From NCBI GenBank assembly GCA_036186865.1, contig AP025045.1, positions 18,155,250 to 18,219,249 of the forward strand: a stretch of 64,000 bases of DNA, in the 5' to 3' direction. Within the stretch, counting starts at the first letter, position 1. Every line of letters starts with the position of its first letter. A program made the translations under genes and the position numbers. Shown here piece by piece: positions 22,700-36,650 of the stretch. The DNA comes from Eustoma russellianum. Its lineage: Eukaryota > Streptophyta > Magnoliopsida > Gentianales > Gentianaceae. The notes below the pieces were generated by a model that had not been told where the DNA came from, did not search any database, and worked only from the letters and a program-made list of their open reading frames with translations.

Positions 22700-23057
22700 A
22701 TGGAAATTGACCAGCCCATCAGGATGACAGATACCCTTGGAAGAAAATTGACAAGAAAGGCACGCCATAATTCATGGGGCATCACCTCAACAAATTCAGC
22801 AAGGGTTTCAGAACCATTTGATGACGACGATTTGATTCGTCGTTTTGAATTATTTCACGAAAGGCTGAAGGGAGTACTATTGGATGATACGCCTGAGAAT
22901 AGACTCCGGTGGCTGCGCGGCCAGATTGTTGGTGCATGCGCCGAGTTCGATTCGCCGTTTGGAAAGCGTAGGCTTACTTATGCTGATCACACAGCTTCTG
23001 GTAGATGTCTTCAGTTCATTGAGGATTTCATCCTTCAAGATGTTGTTCCTTTTTATG
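22700..23057 (+). CDS. PLP gene exon 1
   Basis: Encodes residues 1-119 and the first base of codon 120. It ends TTTATG before the donor GTAAGT. The N-terminal 40 residues (Arg/Lys/Ser-rich) look unstructured. RRLTYADHTASGRCLQFIE then starts the catalytic fold. Confidence 0.92.
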
Positions 23058-26000
23058 GTAAGTCACACCAGAATTATTTTTAGCATGGTACTAATTACAA
23101 GTAAATTTATGAAATGTAATGCAAGATAAGTTAAACGTAAAACTGAGATGGTGAAAAAATGATTTTCTAGGTGTATATCATTTCACAATGGTATTTAAAA
23201 TTATAAATATATATTGGCTCTTGACTTTATTTCTTTGTTTCCTGGTCTAATGTTATGTCCATTGTTAAAGTATTATGTTAGTTTGATTTAAACTTAGTTT
23301 ATTTTGATCTATATTTAAATTAAACTAGAAAAATATTTATGGGACGTAGAAAGTATTTGTTTTGGATGTTCTTTTAGTCCTCTTCTGATGAAGCCGGATC
23401 TTCACCAAGGGTCTAAATGACCTCAAAATAGCTCTGTCAGCTAACGTGAAGAATTTATTAACTGGAATTGAAATGATTGTATAGCTGGAATAGCGCCAAA
23501 TATCCTGCACAAAGAAGCACAGGTTAGAGGTCCCGGGGGGTTGGTCCCGGGAAAAACCCTCCGACGCTCAAGTCAGTTTGTGCAATATCTCACTGAGATT
23601 ATAATTTGAAGGGTGAGTTAGGAATTTTCTCACAGTATTTGCCGAGGAGCAGAGTGTATGAATTGGCTTTAGGGTGTGAAAGATTGAATTCCTGATCCGG
23701 GTCCCTTTTCTTTGTCTTGATTGGTTTGCCTTTATAGATCTTTTTCCAGTTTTAAGACCCTGATAGTAGCTTGGAGAAGACGCTTTGTTTAGGGCAGAGA
23801 GCCTAAGACGCAATAGGTCTACTGATGTGATCAATAGGCTGACTGATGTGATCAATAGGCCGGCTGTTGTGACCTTGGCGTGTTCAGGAAGACTAACCAG
23901 CTGTAGTCACTATATTTGAAGAGTATCTCTGTTTGAAGGTCCCACGAAATATTATCGCACTTGGTTCATTTGCTGTGGTACACAGCTGAACCCTGCCGAA
24001 GTGCATGACTTGCTGTGGTACACAGCTGAACTCTGCCAAAGTGCATGATGAGGTAGTGCCTAGATGAAGTGGTTCGAAGTGCAGCATTTGAACATATACT
24101 GAAGTTGATGCTGAGGTGCAACCCATGGCATATTTTTCGATGTTATAAAGGCGTTATGTTGTCCTGCTGAGGTGCAGCAAGGATGATCAGCCATGCTTGG
24201 GTACTGAACCATTGAACTGAGGTACTTGCTGAACTGCAGTCCTTTGAGTGCTGAGCTACTGAAGTCGAACCGTTGACTATTGATGGCTAACGAACGATTA
24301 ATTATGGTTTATCAATTGCTTCCAGATTTTGTGTGGCTGAGCTGAACTGCGAAGGCAGAAAAATCTTGTTCCTGTGACGTGGCAACCCTTCATTAATCAC
24401 GCGGTTATCCTTTTACTTGTGCAGTAACTCCCGCTTTTAATGCAAGCGCTAATTCCGATGCCTTATTATTGCTTTTTCGGCGGTTTCATTCCCCGAGGGA
24501 GGGGAATGCGTGAACCTCTGCCTTTTCAAATTTCAAACAAAAAGAAGCGCCTTTTCGTCTTCCCCTGCTTATAAATAGAGATGATTTCTCCCCTTCATTC
24601 TGTGTTCTCTATTTAACTTCCCTACCTTTGATGCCTGTCTTGGTTTTCCACAGTGTTCCTCTTTTCAATCCAGTCCTTCATTTTTATGTAATCATTTCCA
24701 AAACATTTATACTTCCTCTTACCTAGAGAATTTGGAGGGTGACCGTGAGGTTCAGTCTTTTCGTGAAGAATTTGATTCTAATAGGGACGATCTTCCTTCA
24801 AGGAGGTTGCGCCTTTCTAACAGTCCTTTTTTTGTTACTGTCATATCCTCTGCTTTAGCGCCCCTGTCATTTCTTTATAGGGATTCTCCTTCAACACATC
24901 CCTTTCCAGCCAAGGATTCACTTTGCTGCACTTCAGACATGGATAGGACAAATAAATCAGTCCTCTTTTCACTTTCTGCAAAACAAGTATCCCCCTCTAT
25001 GGTTACATGGCAGAGCAAAACTTTGCTACGGACGTTAGGTTTCAAAGAATCACCCTCCGAAGGAGGGTTGAAATCATTTTCCAAGTTTATATCTGTTGGA
25101 GTCCTTGCCTGAGCTTTATTTCACTGCTACCATGTCTTGAAGATGGATTGCGAAGAATGTAATCGCAAGTGTTTCTTGCTTCACTGAAAGGATAAGATTT
25201 AGTGCGACTGAGGCTTACCAAGAAGTCTAGTATCAAAGTGGAGTTGACCTCAAAAAGGAGGAGAAGATTTGCAAAGTAGAATAGGATCTTTCCTGTAAAT
25301 CGTTGTAGTTGTAATAGATTTTGTTCTTCAATAAAAATCCATTTTTCCCAACTTTTGGCTCTTTGACTACCTTCAGCCTCTTTGACTGTCTTTGTCTTCA
25401 GTATCTGAAGTTTTATTTGCCTTATTTCAATAGTGAATGCAAATATTTGTCTTCAACTTGCTCTATTTTAATAGTTTGCAAGTATTTGTCTTCGACTTCA
25501 CTTGCTCTATTTTAATAGTTTGCAAGTATTTGTCCTCGACTTCACTTGCTCTATTTTAATAGTTTGCAAGTATTTGTCTTCGGCTTCACTTGCTCTATTT
25601 CAATAGTTTGCAAGTATTTGTCTTCAGCTTTTATACTTGGCTATTCAGCTCTGCTGCGCCTTAATGAATCTTGCGAGGTGGGAAAGTCTTTATCCCCCTT
25701 TTGTCAACCCTCTCAGCCTTGCTGAGTTTAGAATATAGATAAACTTGTCTCTTTTTTGAGGACTCGTTGAACCTCTCAGGCCCGCTGAGGAGAAAATATA
25801 GGGAACTTATCTCGTTTGTTGAGTCCTGCTCAACCTCCCAGACCTGCTGGGGTAAGAATATCGGGAAACCTGTCCCATCCTGCTGATACCTGCTCAGCCT
25901 CCCAGACCTGCTGGGGTAAAGATAATGTTGAGACCTGCTCAACCTCCTAGACCTGCTGGGGTAAGAATATCGGGAAACCCGTCTTATCCTTCTGAGACCT

Positions 26001-29000
26001 GTTCAGCCTCCCAGACCTGCTGGGGTAAAGATAATGTTGAGACCTGCTCAACCTCCCAGACCTGCTGGGGTAAGAATATCGAGAAACCTGTCCCATCCTA
26101 CTGAGACCTGCTCAGCCTCCCAGACCTGTTGGGGTAAAGATAATGTTGAGACCTGCTCAACCTCCCAGACCTGCTAGGGTAGGAATATCGGGAAACCTGT
26201 CCATCCTGCTGAGACCTGCTCAGCCTCCCAGACCTGCAGCGTAAAGATAATGTTGAGACCTGCTCAACCTCCCAGATCTGCTGGGGTAAGAATATCGGGA
26301 AACCCCTCCCATCCTGCTGAGACCTGCTCAGCCTCCCAGACCCGCTGGGTAAAGATAATGTTGAGACCTGCTCAGCCTCCCAGACGTGCTGGGGTAAGAA
26401 TATCAGGAAACCTGTCCCATCCTGCTGAGACCTGCTCAGCCTCCCAGACCTGCTGGGGTAAAGATAATGTTGAGACCTGCTCAACCTCGCAGACCTGCTG
26501 GGGTAAGAATATCGAGAAACCTGTCCCATTCTGCTGAGACCTGCTTAGCCTCCCAGACCTGCTGGGGTAAAGATAATGTTGAGACCTGCTCAACCGCCCA
26601 GACCTGCTGGGGTAAGAATATCGGGAAACCTGTCCCATCCTGCTGAGACCTGCTCAGCCTCCCAGACATGCTGGGGTAAAGATAATGTTGAGACCTGCTC
26701 AACCTCCCAGACCTGCTGGGGTAAGAATATCGGGAAACCTGTCCCATCCTGCTGAGACCTGCTCAGCCTCCCAGACCTGCTGGGGTAAAGATAATGTTGA
26801 GACCTGCTCAACCTCCCAGACCTGCTGGGGTAAGAATATCAGAAAACCTGTCCCATCCTGCTGAGACCTGCTCAGCCTTCCAGACGTGCTGGGGTAAAGA
26901 TAATGTTGAGACCTGCTCAACCTCCCAGACCTGCTGGGGTAAGAATATCGGGAAACCTGTCCTATCCTGCTGAGACCTGCTCAGCCTCCCAGACCTGCTG
27001 GGGTATGCCCCCACTTTCGTTGTGGGTGATAGATAGGCATAAATTATTGATCCATGCACCGTATGGTGACCTAAATTTTCTGGCTGAGTGCCAAATAAGA
27101 ATATCCAGTTGAGTATAAGAAAGTGATCCCTTGATAACATAAGGCTGAGCCAGAAGATACTGGATGTGCACAAGAAGAAATAAGTCATGATTCGATTGAA
27201 CCAGGGACTGTTGCCGTTATGCCATACGTGCTCTTCATATGTGAAGGCAATGGGAGTTGAAGATTCCCCCGACTCAGTGGAGCATTAATCAATTGGTTAC
27301 GGAGAAGATCCTTGACTTCTCCTGGTTGTCATAGGTTGCTTTGATCCTTGACTATCTTTTTTACTCATCTTTCTCTCAAAAGCTTCCAAGGACAATTAGA
27401 AAAGCTCTGAGTAATTGTTAGAGATGCTTTGAGTAACTGTTTTCTGGGTTAAGGGACTAAGGGGCCCTTCCTCTAGCGCCAAATGATGAAGCCGGATCTT
27501 CACCAAGGGTCTAGATGACCTCAAAATAGCTCCGTCAGCTAACGTGCAGAATTTGTTAACTGGAATTGAAATGATTGTATAGCTGGAATAGCGCCAAATA
27601 TCCTGCACAAAGAAGCACAGGTCAGAGGTCCCGGGAGGTTCGCCCCGGGAAAAACCCTCCGACGCTCAAGTCACTTTGGGCCATAGCTCACTGAGATTAT
27701 AATTTAAAGGGTGAGTTAGGAATTTTCTCACAGTATTTGCCGAGGAGCAGAGTGTATGAATTGGCTTTAGGGTGCGAAAGATTGAATTCCCGATCTGGGT
27801 CCCTTTTCTTTGTCTTGGTTGATTTGCCTTTATAGATCTTTTTCCAACTTTAAGACCCTGATAGTAGCTTGGAGAAGACGCTTTGTTTAGGGCAGAGAGC
27901 CTAAGACACAATAGGTCTACTGATGTGATCAATAGGCTGACTGATGTGATCAATAGGCCGGCTGTTGTTACTTTGGCGTGTTCAGGAAGACTAACCAGCT
28001 GTAGTCACTATATTTGAAGAGTATCTCTGTTTGAAGGTCCCACAAAATATTATCGCACTTGGTTCATTTGCTGTGGTACACAGCTGAACCCTGCCGAAGT
28101 GCATGACTTGCTATGGTACACAGATGAACTCTGCCAAAGTGCATGATGAGGTAGTGCCTAGATGAAGTGGTCCGAAGTGCAGCATTTGAACATATACTGA
28201 AGTTGATGCTGAGGTGCAACCCTTGGCATATTTTTTGATGTTATAAAGGCGTTATGTTGTCCTGCTGAGGTGTAGCCAAGGATGATCAGCCATGCTTGGG
28301 TACTAAATCACTGAACTGCGGTACTTGCTGAACTGCAGTACTTTGAGTGCTGAGCTACTGAAGTCGAACCGTTGACTATTGCTGGCTAGCGGACGATTAA
28401 TTATGGTTTATCATCTTATAACATGATTCATAGCTTAAAATTTCTCTGATATTGACAGAATTTCGGAAACTTTTAAAAGAGTTAAAATTGGCCTATGGGC
28501 CACCATGTTTGAGCTACATGAGTTTTTCTTAAACTCTGCCATTCTAAAGTTTCAGCATGAAAAGAAGTGAACGAGAGAGGGAGGAAAACATATAGTAACC
28601 GCCCTCGACCCGTAGCCCACCATACTGAAAGTTTGTCTTTTTAAAGTAATGTATCGCCTGAAAAAAACACATTAAATTACACACATTTTATGTTTAAAAG
28701 GCTGAGATTCTGTCTCCAGAAACTCTTACCACCACAGTCTCAAAGTGTTATCTAGGAGATTGTAAATCAAGTCATCACAAATCATAAGGTTCTTTTAAAT
28801 ACATGTCCCAATTACCACTGTTTCAAAAAGTGTTTGCGTGTAAAAATAAGAAGTAAAACCATGCAGGTAACAGTCATACTAGCGACAGTTTCGTGGGGTG
28901 GCAAACAACAAAAATGGTACATGAAGCAGCCCAATATGTGAAGAAATGCCTTGGAGGGACAGATGAAGATATACTCCTCTTCTGTGGCTCTGGAGCTACG

Positions 29001-32000
29001 GCCGCGATAAAACGCCTTCAAGAAGTGATGGGAATCACAGTTCCTTCCATAATGAGATCAAAATTTTTGAAATGTTTGCAAGAAGAAGAAAGATGGGTAG
29101 TGTTTGTTGGCCCATATGAGCATCACTCTAACTTGCTTTCGTGGCGTCAAAGCTTAGCAGAAGTGGTGGAGATTGGTTTAGATGAAAATGGATTAATAAA
29201 TATTGAATCTTTGAGAGTTCAGTTGGAGTTTTATAAATCAAGAGATCGACCAATGCTTGGCTCTTTCTCTGCTTGCAGTAATGTTTCTGGAATTGTATCG
29301 GATACTCGAGCTATTGCAAGGCTTCTTCATCAGTATGAAGCTTTTGCATGCTTTGATTTTGCCACCAGGTTCCTTTCGATTCTATTTCATTTCTAAAAAT
29401 TAAACATTTCCAAACAAGACACTGGTTGTTTGATGATTAATATATACATACATACATACATATACATATATATGCATATATATATAAACACACACATGTA
29501 TATATGTGTGTGATTGCATGTGTCAGTGTATTTGTGTGTATGTATATATGTGAGTATATATGTGTATGTATGTATATATGAATGTACGTAGTCTATTGTA
29601 TTTAGAGTGAAATTATAACATGAAAGTAGTAGCGTGAACTGTGTGAAGGATATATGAGTAAAAGACAGCGCATTTTTACACTATGTATTCGGTTTATTTT
29701 TTGAATAGTCTGTTTCGGTGGAAAAGTGAAGTTAGACAAAATGATTGTGTACAGTGTTCATGTGAAATAAGGCAACAGTCGACCTGCCGAGCTCAGGGCA
29801 GGTCGGGTCGGTATGTCAGGCCTAAACGATCCAAGCAGCGTAATTGAGTTTGAGTTCTCGATAGTAAGCTGACCTGCCAACCTCAGCACTACAGAACAGC
29901 AGTTATGTGCTATCGGCCATCCAGCCGACCTCAACACAGCAGTGCTGCAGAACTACAAATGCTCTAACATCCAAACAGCCGAGCTCAGCACAGCAACAAC
30001 TCGGCAGACTAGTTGAGCTCAGCATGGCAGCACTGTGGATCAGCAGTATTGCACTCATAGCAGCTCAATAATTCAGCCGAGCAGATAAACCGATGTGAGT
30101 CCATGACTCTGTCCTTAAGACGTATTACTCGGGTATACTGTTGCCAACCAGAGGAAGCAACCGTCTCCCAGGATACAACAGAATCAGTTCAGACGAACGG
30201 CACTGCAGCGTATGAACTCAACGAACATTTAAGGTGTTCTTGGCTTCTCGGACTTGGAAATACAGAGATGAAGATGTATGTAGTGAGGGAGTGATTTGCA
30301 GAGAGTGAGATGTATGCTGGGAGAAGAGGAGAAGATTGATTGCTCGATTTCTGATTGATGACCACAGATGTCAGCTCACCTGTATTTATAGGGAAAAACC
30401 GAGGTCAGGTTGTTACCGTGAGTTCAACCACAGCCATAGGATTAGATACCTGCTCGGCATGAACCCTCGGATCCGATAATCGCATTAGTTATACCTACAA
30501 CCATTGGATTAAATAACTACTCAATCTGAGCCCTCAGACCGGATAACTGCTCAGGTTAGTCCAGCACGGTTGAGCTTAACAATTTTTCAAATCTCAACCT
30601 TAGCCGATCACAACCACCTGGGAGAAATTTAAATTTAAACAAACTTCTCCAACAGAGGATCCGGCCCACAGACTGCAGGATCCGGCTTGCAGCCTATAGC
30701 CTGCAACCCGGAGCCCAAGCCTGAGCACGGGCCGAGCTGAGCTAATTTTTCTCCTACTTTGAGCATTAATTTCTCATTCGCCTTGTATCATAATTAGATG
30801 ATTCCAAAGCCTAAAATTATCTACTCGTTACGGAGATAATTAAGGATTCCTTGGTTTCCACATGAAACAAATAAAACTTAATTAAGCTCAAAGTACGTTG
30901 CTAACTACGGTTTGTAACTTTTACCAAATTTCAATTTCTTTCAATTTTCTCCAACAATCCCCCACATGAATGGAAATCAATGCAAATGCATATGCAGAAA
31001 CTAACAAGAAGTCAGTCAAGAAAATGTTACATGAGAAGAGGTAGCTTCCTGCTTTGAACCTTTCCTAGTGATATACTATCAGATCTACTCGGCTAAGTAG
31101 TGACTTGATGTCTTGAAATAGTTAGCCTTTATTGTGAACCTAGACAACAGCACTCGCAAACATTTTCTTTAGCACCCTTTTGGTTCTCATGATTGTGTTC
31201 GTTTTGGCCACGAATCACCTGTTTTCAGAAAGTGTTTTAGAGAATTCTCGCCTCGCGGAACTCTAATAGAAGCGGCTCCACTTCAAACTTACACATGTCT
31301 TTCCTATAAAGAGTGTTCTGTCATACTCCACTTGATATACCAAGATATAGAAAACATTAAAAGCATTAGTTTACCATACTCTTTTTGTAGACAACACTTT
31401 TATGTACAGAATGAGTAAGTGCTTTACGGAAGCTTCATAACTTAGTTGTCCCATTGAACCAAGATTCTGGGATTTCCAGTAAATAAGGTTGGCTTACCGT
31501 TACAAAGGTTCTTGCATTGTAGGCTTTAGTCCTATTCCGTTTGTCAAATTTAACATCTAATCTCTAGGCAATCCTTTTGCAAGCGGATCCGCAAGGTTCT
31601 CCTTTGCTTTTATATAATCAATGGAAATCACGTCATTAGAGATAAACTGTTTAATGGTGTTGTGTCTCTGGCGTATGTGTCGAGACTTACCATTGTAGAT
31701 GCTACTTTGAGTTCGTCCTATTGCTCACTGACTATCACAGTGCATGTTGATAGCAGCGATCGGCTTCGGCGAGCATGGCACATCTTCTAGGAAATTCCAA
31801 AGCCATTCAGTTTCTTCTCTAGCTTTATCTAGTGCAATAAATTCTGCTTCCATAGTGGAACGAGCTATGCATGATTGCTTTGTGGATTTTCACGACACAA
31901 CAATTCCACCAATCATGAATAAATATCCACTGGTGGACTTAGAATCTTTACTGTTAGATATCTAGTTGGCATCAGAATAGCCTTCCAATACTGCTGGATA

Positions 32001-35000
32001 TCTTAAGTAATGCAATCCAAGATTCATTGTATACTTCAAGTATCTCATCACTCTATTCAGAGCTTTCCAATGATCATCACTTGGATAACTGTTAAACCTG
32101 CTCAGTTTGAAAACTGAACATGCTAAATCTTGTTTGTATAGTGTGTCATAGACATCAGACTTCCAATTACTTGCGAGTACTCCAATTGAGCTACTGACTC
32201 GCCTCAGTTTTTACTTAAGTGTATACTTAAGTCAAGTGGACTCTTCACCGGTTTTACATCAAACATATGTAATCGTTTTAGAACAGATTCAATATAGTGA
32301 GTTTGTGACAAAACCAGTCCTTAAGCTACCCTAGAAATTTTAATTCCTAGAATAACGTTGGCAACTCCTATATCCTTCATGTCAAAGTTTCTCGTCAACA
32401 TCTTCTTTGTATTTATGATGATATCACGAGTACTGCTCATGATTAGCATGTCGTCTACATAGAGACATACTATTACATGTGCATTCTGTGTGTTCTTAAT
32501 GCAGACACACTTATCATACTCGTTGATCTTGAAACTATTACCTAGCATCGCTTGATCAAATTTCAAGTGCCATGATTTAGGCGCTTGCTTAAGTTCGAAC
32601 AACGACTTAACAAGTCTACATATTTTTGGTTCTTGTCCTGGAACAACTAACCCTCGGGTTGTTCTAGATAAATTTCTTCCTCCAACTCACCATTTAGGAA
32701 GGGTGTCTTCACATCCATCTGATGGATTTCAGAGTTGTAGACTGCAACAATAGCAACTAGCATCCTTATATAAGTGATTCTACTCATTAGTGAGTAGGTG
32801 TCAAAAAAGTCAAAGCCTTCCTTATGTTCATAGCCTTTAGCTACCAATCGGGTCTTGTACCTGTCGATAGACCCATCCTCCTTCAGTTTCTTCTAGAAAA
32901 TTCACTTGCACCCGAGTGGTTTACCTCCCGGTGGAAGGTCAACCATCTCCCAAGCGTGATTCAGAAGAATAGAGTCTATCTCGATGTTTATTGTCTCTTT
33001 CCAAACATGTTTTCTACCATATAGGTCAGAAAATCCGGTCCACATGATATTGGTATTCCGCTTCGCTTGCTTTGCGAAGTTTCTTAGTTCCTTGAGGAGT
33101 CGTTTCACGCATTCGCTTACCAGTACGTGACCTTCCACTATTTTTGTCTTTTATTGGAAAGACATCTTCAAAGAACACTACATTCCTAGACTTAATGACA
33201 AAGATTCATGTACGTCAGGAATGTCTAATTTTGTACCAAGAATCGATATGCATTATAGTTAGTCGCATATCCTATGAATATGCAGTCAATCGTTTTAGGC
33301 TCAATTCTTACTTGTCTTGGTTTAGGTGCAACAACCTTTGCCAGAATCCCTCACACTTTCAAGTATTTGTAGCTAGGCTTATTTCCCTTTCAAATTTCGT
33401 ATGGGGTTTCATCCATCTTTTTAGATGGAATTCTATTCAAAATGACGTTAGCTTAGAGAATTGCTTCCCCGCACAAGTTCTGAGGTAAACCCGAACTTAT
33501 CAACATAGCATTCATCATCTCTTTTAGAGTATGATCAGCAATACCATTTGGTTGAGCTGAATATAATGTAGTCTTTTAATGAATAATGCCATATTTTGAA
33601 CAAAATTCATTAAATGATGTATCATATTTGTAACCTCTATCACTATGAATAGCTTTAATTCGTTTGCTGAGTTGGATTTCAACTTTATTTTTACAGTCTT
33701 TAAAAGCATCAACGGCCTCATCTATGCTACTCTCGGATCAGATAACTGTATCAGGTCTGCCTACAGCCGTTGGATTAATTAACTGGTCAATCTGAGGCCT
33801 CAGATTGGATAACCGCTCAGGTCAGCACAGCACGTTTGAGCTAACAACTTTTCAAATCTCAACCTTAGCCGATCACAACTACCTGGAAGAAATCTAAATT
33901 TAATCAAACTTCTACAACAGAGGATCCGGCCCACAGCCTCCAGTATTCGGCATGTAGCCTGCAACCCGAGCACGGGCCAAGCTGAGCTAATTTTCTCCCT
34001 ATTTTGATCATTAATTTCTCGTTCATCAGGTATTGTAATTAGGTTATTCCAAAACCTAAAATTATCTACTCGCTACGTAGATAATTAAGTTTTTCTTAGT
34101 TTCTATATGTCGTTAATGAAACTAATTATAATTAAGCCTAATGTATGTTGCTAACCACGGTTTGCAACTTTGGCCAAATTTCAATTTCTTTCTACTTTTT
34201 CCAACATTTTTTATCGTGAAATTGACAACATAATGACTTGGAGTAATAAATTGAAGAGACATAGTACAAATTCTGCTCTTTCTATGTTACTTATATGTGT
34301 ACATCAGTAATGATTTTGAACAACTCTTTCATGATGTCAACCGTTTGGAACCCATCACATGAATATATAATTAATGATTTTTATCAAGTTAATATATCAG
34401 TTTTCTCTGATACTGATGTTTGCAACTTGTGGGCTCCAACAATTCCACCTTCCAAACGTCCTCCACAAAGGGTTAGACACAAGGCAGAAGACTTCCCCTT
34501 GCTTCCTTAGTGATAAAAACGTGTGGATCAAATGAGCGAGACCAACACTTCAAGATGGTCGTTGATCAGACAAATCAATATGGCCCTCCTGGACTGTACC
34601 TTTTAGCAATGGCAACATCTTCAAAATACTCAACTTTGAAGGATCTTAACTTAGGTTTTTAATGCAAAACCAAGAAAACAAAGTTTCACACAAAGTGAAG
34701 GAAATATCAAGAATTGTTATTCATCAAAGTTGTCTTTTTCCAATCGGCCAAGGGCCTATTTATAGGCTACAATAAAAGTCCTATCAGCCTATAAAATGAC
34801 TCTAAATTAATTCAAATAAGCTAGCTAATAATTGTTCAAAAATTGAAAATTGTTTGAATTCAAACTAAAACAAATTCTAGCTAAAATTTGAAATGCTTGC
34901 AAGATGGCATCTCCTCTATGTTCAGCCGTGTATGAGGACCAAATGGTGTCTTGGAGAAGCTGATTTGATGAGTAGGATATGCTTGAACTTGAATTCAAAA

Positions 35001-36586
35001 GTTGGGTGAAGTTTGAATTCAAGTTGTGTTTGAACTTGAATGTACTTTGAATTGGTTGCTGGTTTATCCTTCCTACATTCTTCCAGCCATGTTCCTTGAG
35101 TAAATGAGGTGTAGAAAACCTGATTTGATGATGATAAGATGGCTGGGATTGAATTCAAATGATGGTTGAAGTTTGAATTCAAATTGAGTTTGAATTTGAA
35201 TTCAAACTTGGATTCAATTTGAATTGTGATCTATCTCCTTCTTTCTCTTCAAAATGGCGTGTGGATGGCTGGTTATTTTGGCTGAATTCATCTTGAATTT
35301 TGAGCCTCAATTTGGTTGAAACTTGAATTCAAATCAAGGTTGAATTTAAATTCAAGTTTGGCTTTGAATTTAAATTCAATTTGATCATCATCTTGTGCTA
35401 AAAATGGCCGCCCCCTTGTAGATAATTGGTGATGCTTTTGATTTCAATTTGATCAAGAGATTCCATCTTAGACACATTTGAATTTGTCTTGGTGGAGACA
35501 AACATTCTTTCAAGACATCATTCCTTTTGTCTCCTATGTTGCAACATACGGCTACAACCTCCTTTTTGGGCCTTCATTTTATTTGGATCTTCCATCTACC
35601 TAATTTACCTACAAAGCAAACCATAAAACAAAGATCACAAGAAACAAGACGAAAATTCAAAAACAAAGAACGCACACATGCATGCTTATACACGCTCAAG
35701 GTGAAGGTTCAATGAAATGAACCCAAGGAATCTTAGGTTCATCTTGAACGTGTTTGTACAAGAAGGTGGCAACTTGATGACAAAGTTCTCTTGCCCTCTT
35801 TCTTGTCATAGGGCCCTTGACCTCTTGATGGGACCTTTGATCCTCATTAGACCCTTGATCCTCATCAGATATAATTAGTATTTGTTATACATTCGGATGA
35901 ATTGTAAACAATATATGCATAATTTGATCTTATGAAGTGAGATATGATATATTGATCATACATTGAGTAGATGATACAGTCTGCAGACTGCGATTTAGAT
36001 ATAGCTTGAATTGTTTTATATTCACAGTGGTCCTTACGTGGAAATTGACATGAGATCAGGAGAATTGGATGGATACGATGCCGTTTTCCTTAGCCCACAT
36101 AAGTTCTTGGGAGGACCAGGTTCACCAGGAATTTTACTAATGACCAAGTCCCTTTATCTGCTGGGATCATCACCTCCATCAACTTGTGGCGGCGGTACTG
36201 TTGAGTTTGTTAATATTAATTATGAAGAGGCAAGTCAATTTTTATAATTATGAGTATTTTATATCCTTCGTTAGTTGATGCAATTCATTCCTCCACTCTT
36301 TGCATCTGGTTCTTCGTCATGTTCAAAGTTATATATATACATATACATATACATATATATATATATATACATATATAATTAATCGAGTGTAGCAATCATA
36401 AAATCTATGGAGGAATGACATGTTCATTCCTCTAGTGTTGGCATCTTGTTTTTCGTAATGTTCAAAGCTGCCCTGGCTTATACATAGTTAACGATATATG
36501 CTTGTATATATGTATCTATATGTGTGCATACATACATATTAAAAAGGAGGACAGTAAATCAATAGATTTTGTCACTCTCTCTCACC

Positions 36587-36650
<64 letters not shown>

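Larger units (their letters stand above)
23386..28413 (+). mobile_element. Non-autonomous LTR retrotransposon (LARD-like) in intron 1
   Basis: Two LTRs of 929-930 bp (23386-24314 and 27484-28413) start TGATGAAGCCGG and end TTTATCA. The flanks TCTTC (23381-23385) and TCTTA (28414-28418) may be a 5-bp target duplication with one change. The interior (24315-27483) has no gag, protease, integrase or RT. It holds a TATA-to-AATAAA interval (24567-25335), a 44-bp tandem array and a 109-bp tandem array. I could not recognise a primer site after 24314. AAGGGACTAAGGGG near 27450 may be part of a polypurine tract, which gives the plus orientation. The superfamily is not determined. Confidence 0.8.
23058..28866 (+). 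other. PLP gene intron 1
   Basis: GT-AG intron of 5809 bp, donor GTAAGT, acceptor TGCAG. Most of it (23386-28413) is an LTR element inserted in plus orientation. The native intron is only about 0.8 kb. Confidence 0.9.
29755..34206 (-). mobile_element. Truncated copia element, family B, in intron 2
   Basis: The 3' LTR (29755-30956) is on the left and a 5'-truncated LTR (about 33731-34206) is on the right. Between them are decayed RNase H, RT and integrase-core pieces on the minus strand. Gag, protease and the first ~760 bp of the right LTR are gone, and integrase abuts LTR sequence near 33730. It is the same family as the element at 39397. No target duplication is convincing (TACAG against TTTTT). 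Confidence 0.8.
29369..36027 (+). other. PLP gene intron 2
   Basis: GT-AG intron of 6659 bp. The donor is GTTCCT, weak after position 2, and the acceptor is TTCACAG. It holds a microsatellite block (29436-29600), a truncated copia (29755-34206) and a gypsy-like fragment (about 34600-35880). I see nothing certain in 34207-34600. Confidence 0.85.

Noticed and set aside
24732..25112. A 126-codon frame in the intron 1 element
   Set aside because: No known family, and it lies in a non-autonomous element. I left it as part of the TATA-to-AATAAA unit.
25690..27006. CRISPR-like or satellite array
   Set aside because: Units are contiguous, with no unique spacers, and lie within a eukaryotic retroelement.
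26098..27188. Long minus-strand frames with repeated SRSGRLSRSQ-like peptides
   Set aside because: The frames repeat every 109 bp and shift with the tandem unit; both strands are open, as expected for a stop-free period and not for a gene.
29697..29701. TTTTT as the target duplication of the intron 2 copia
   Set aside because: A run of six T also follows 34206, but alignment with family B places the LTR start at 29755, so the T run is a coincidence.
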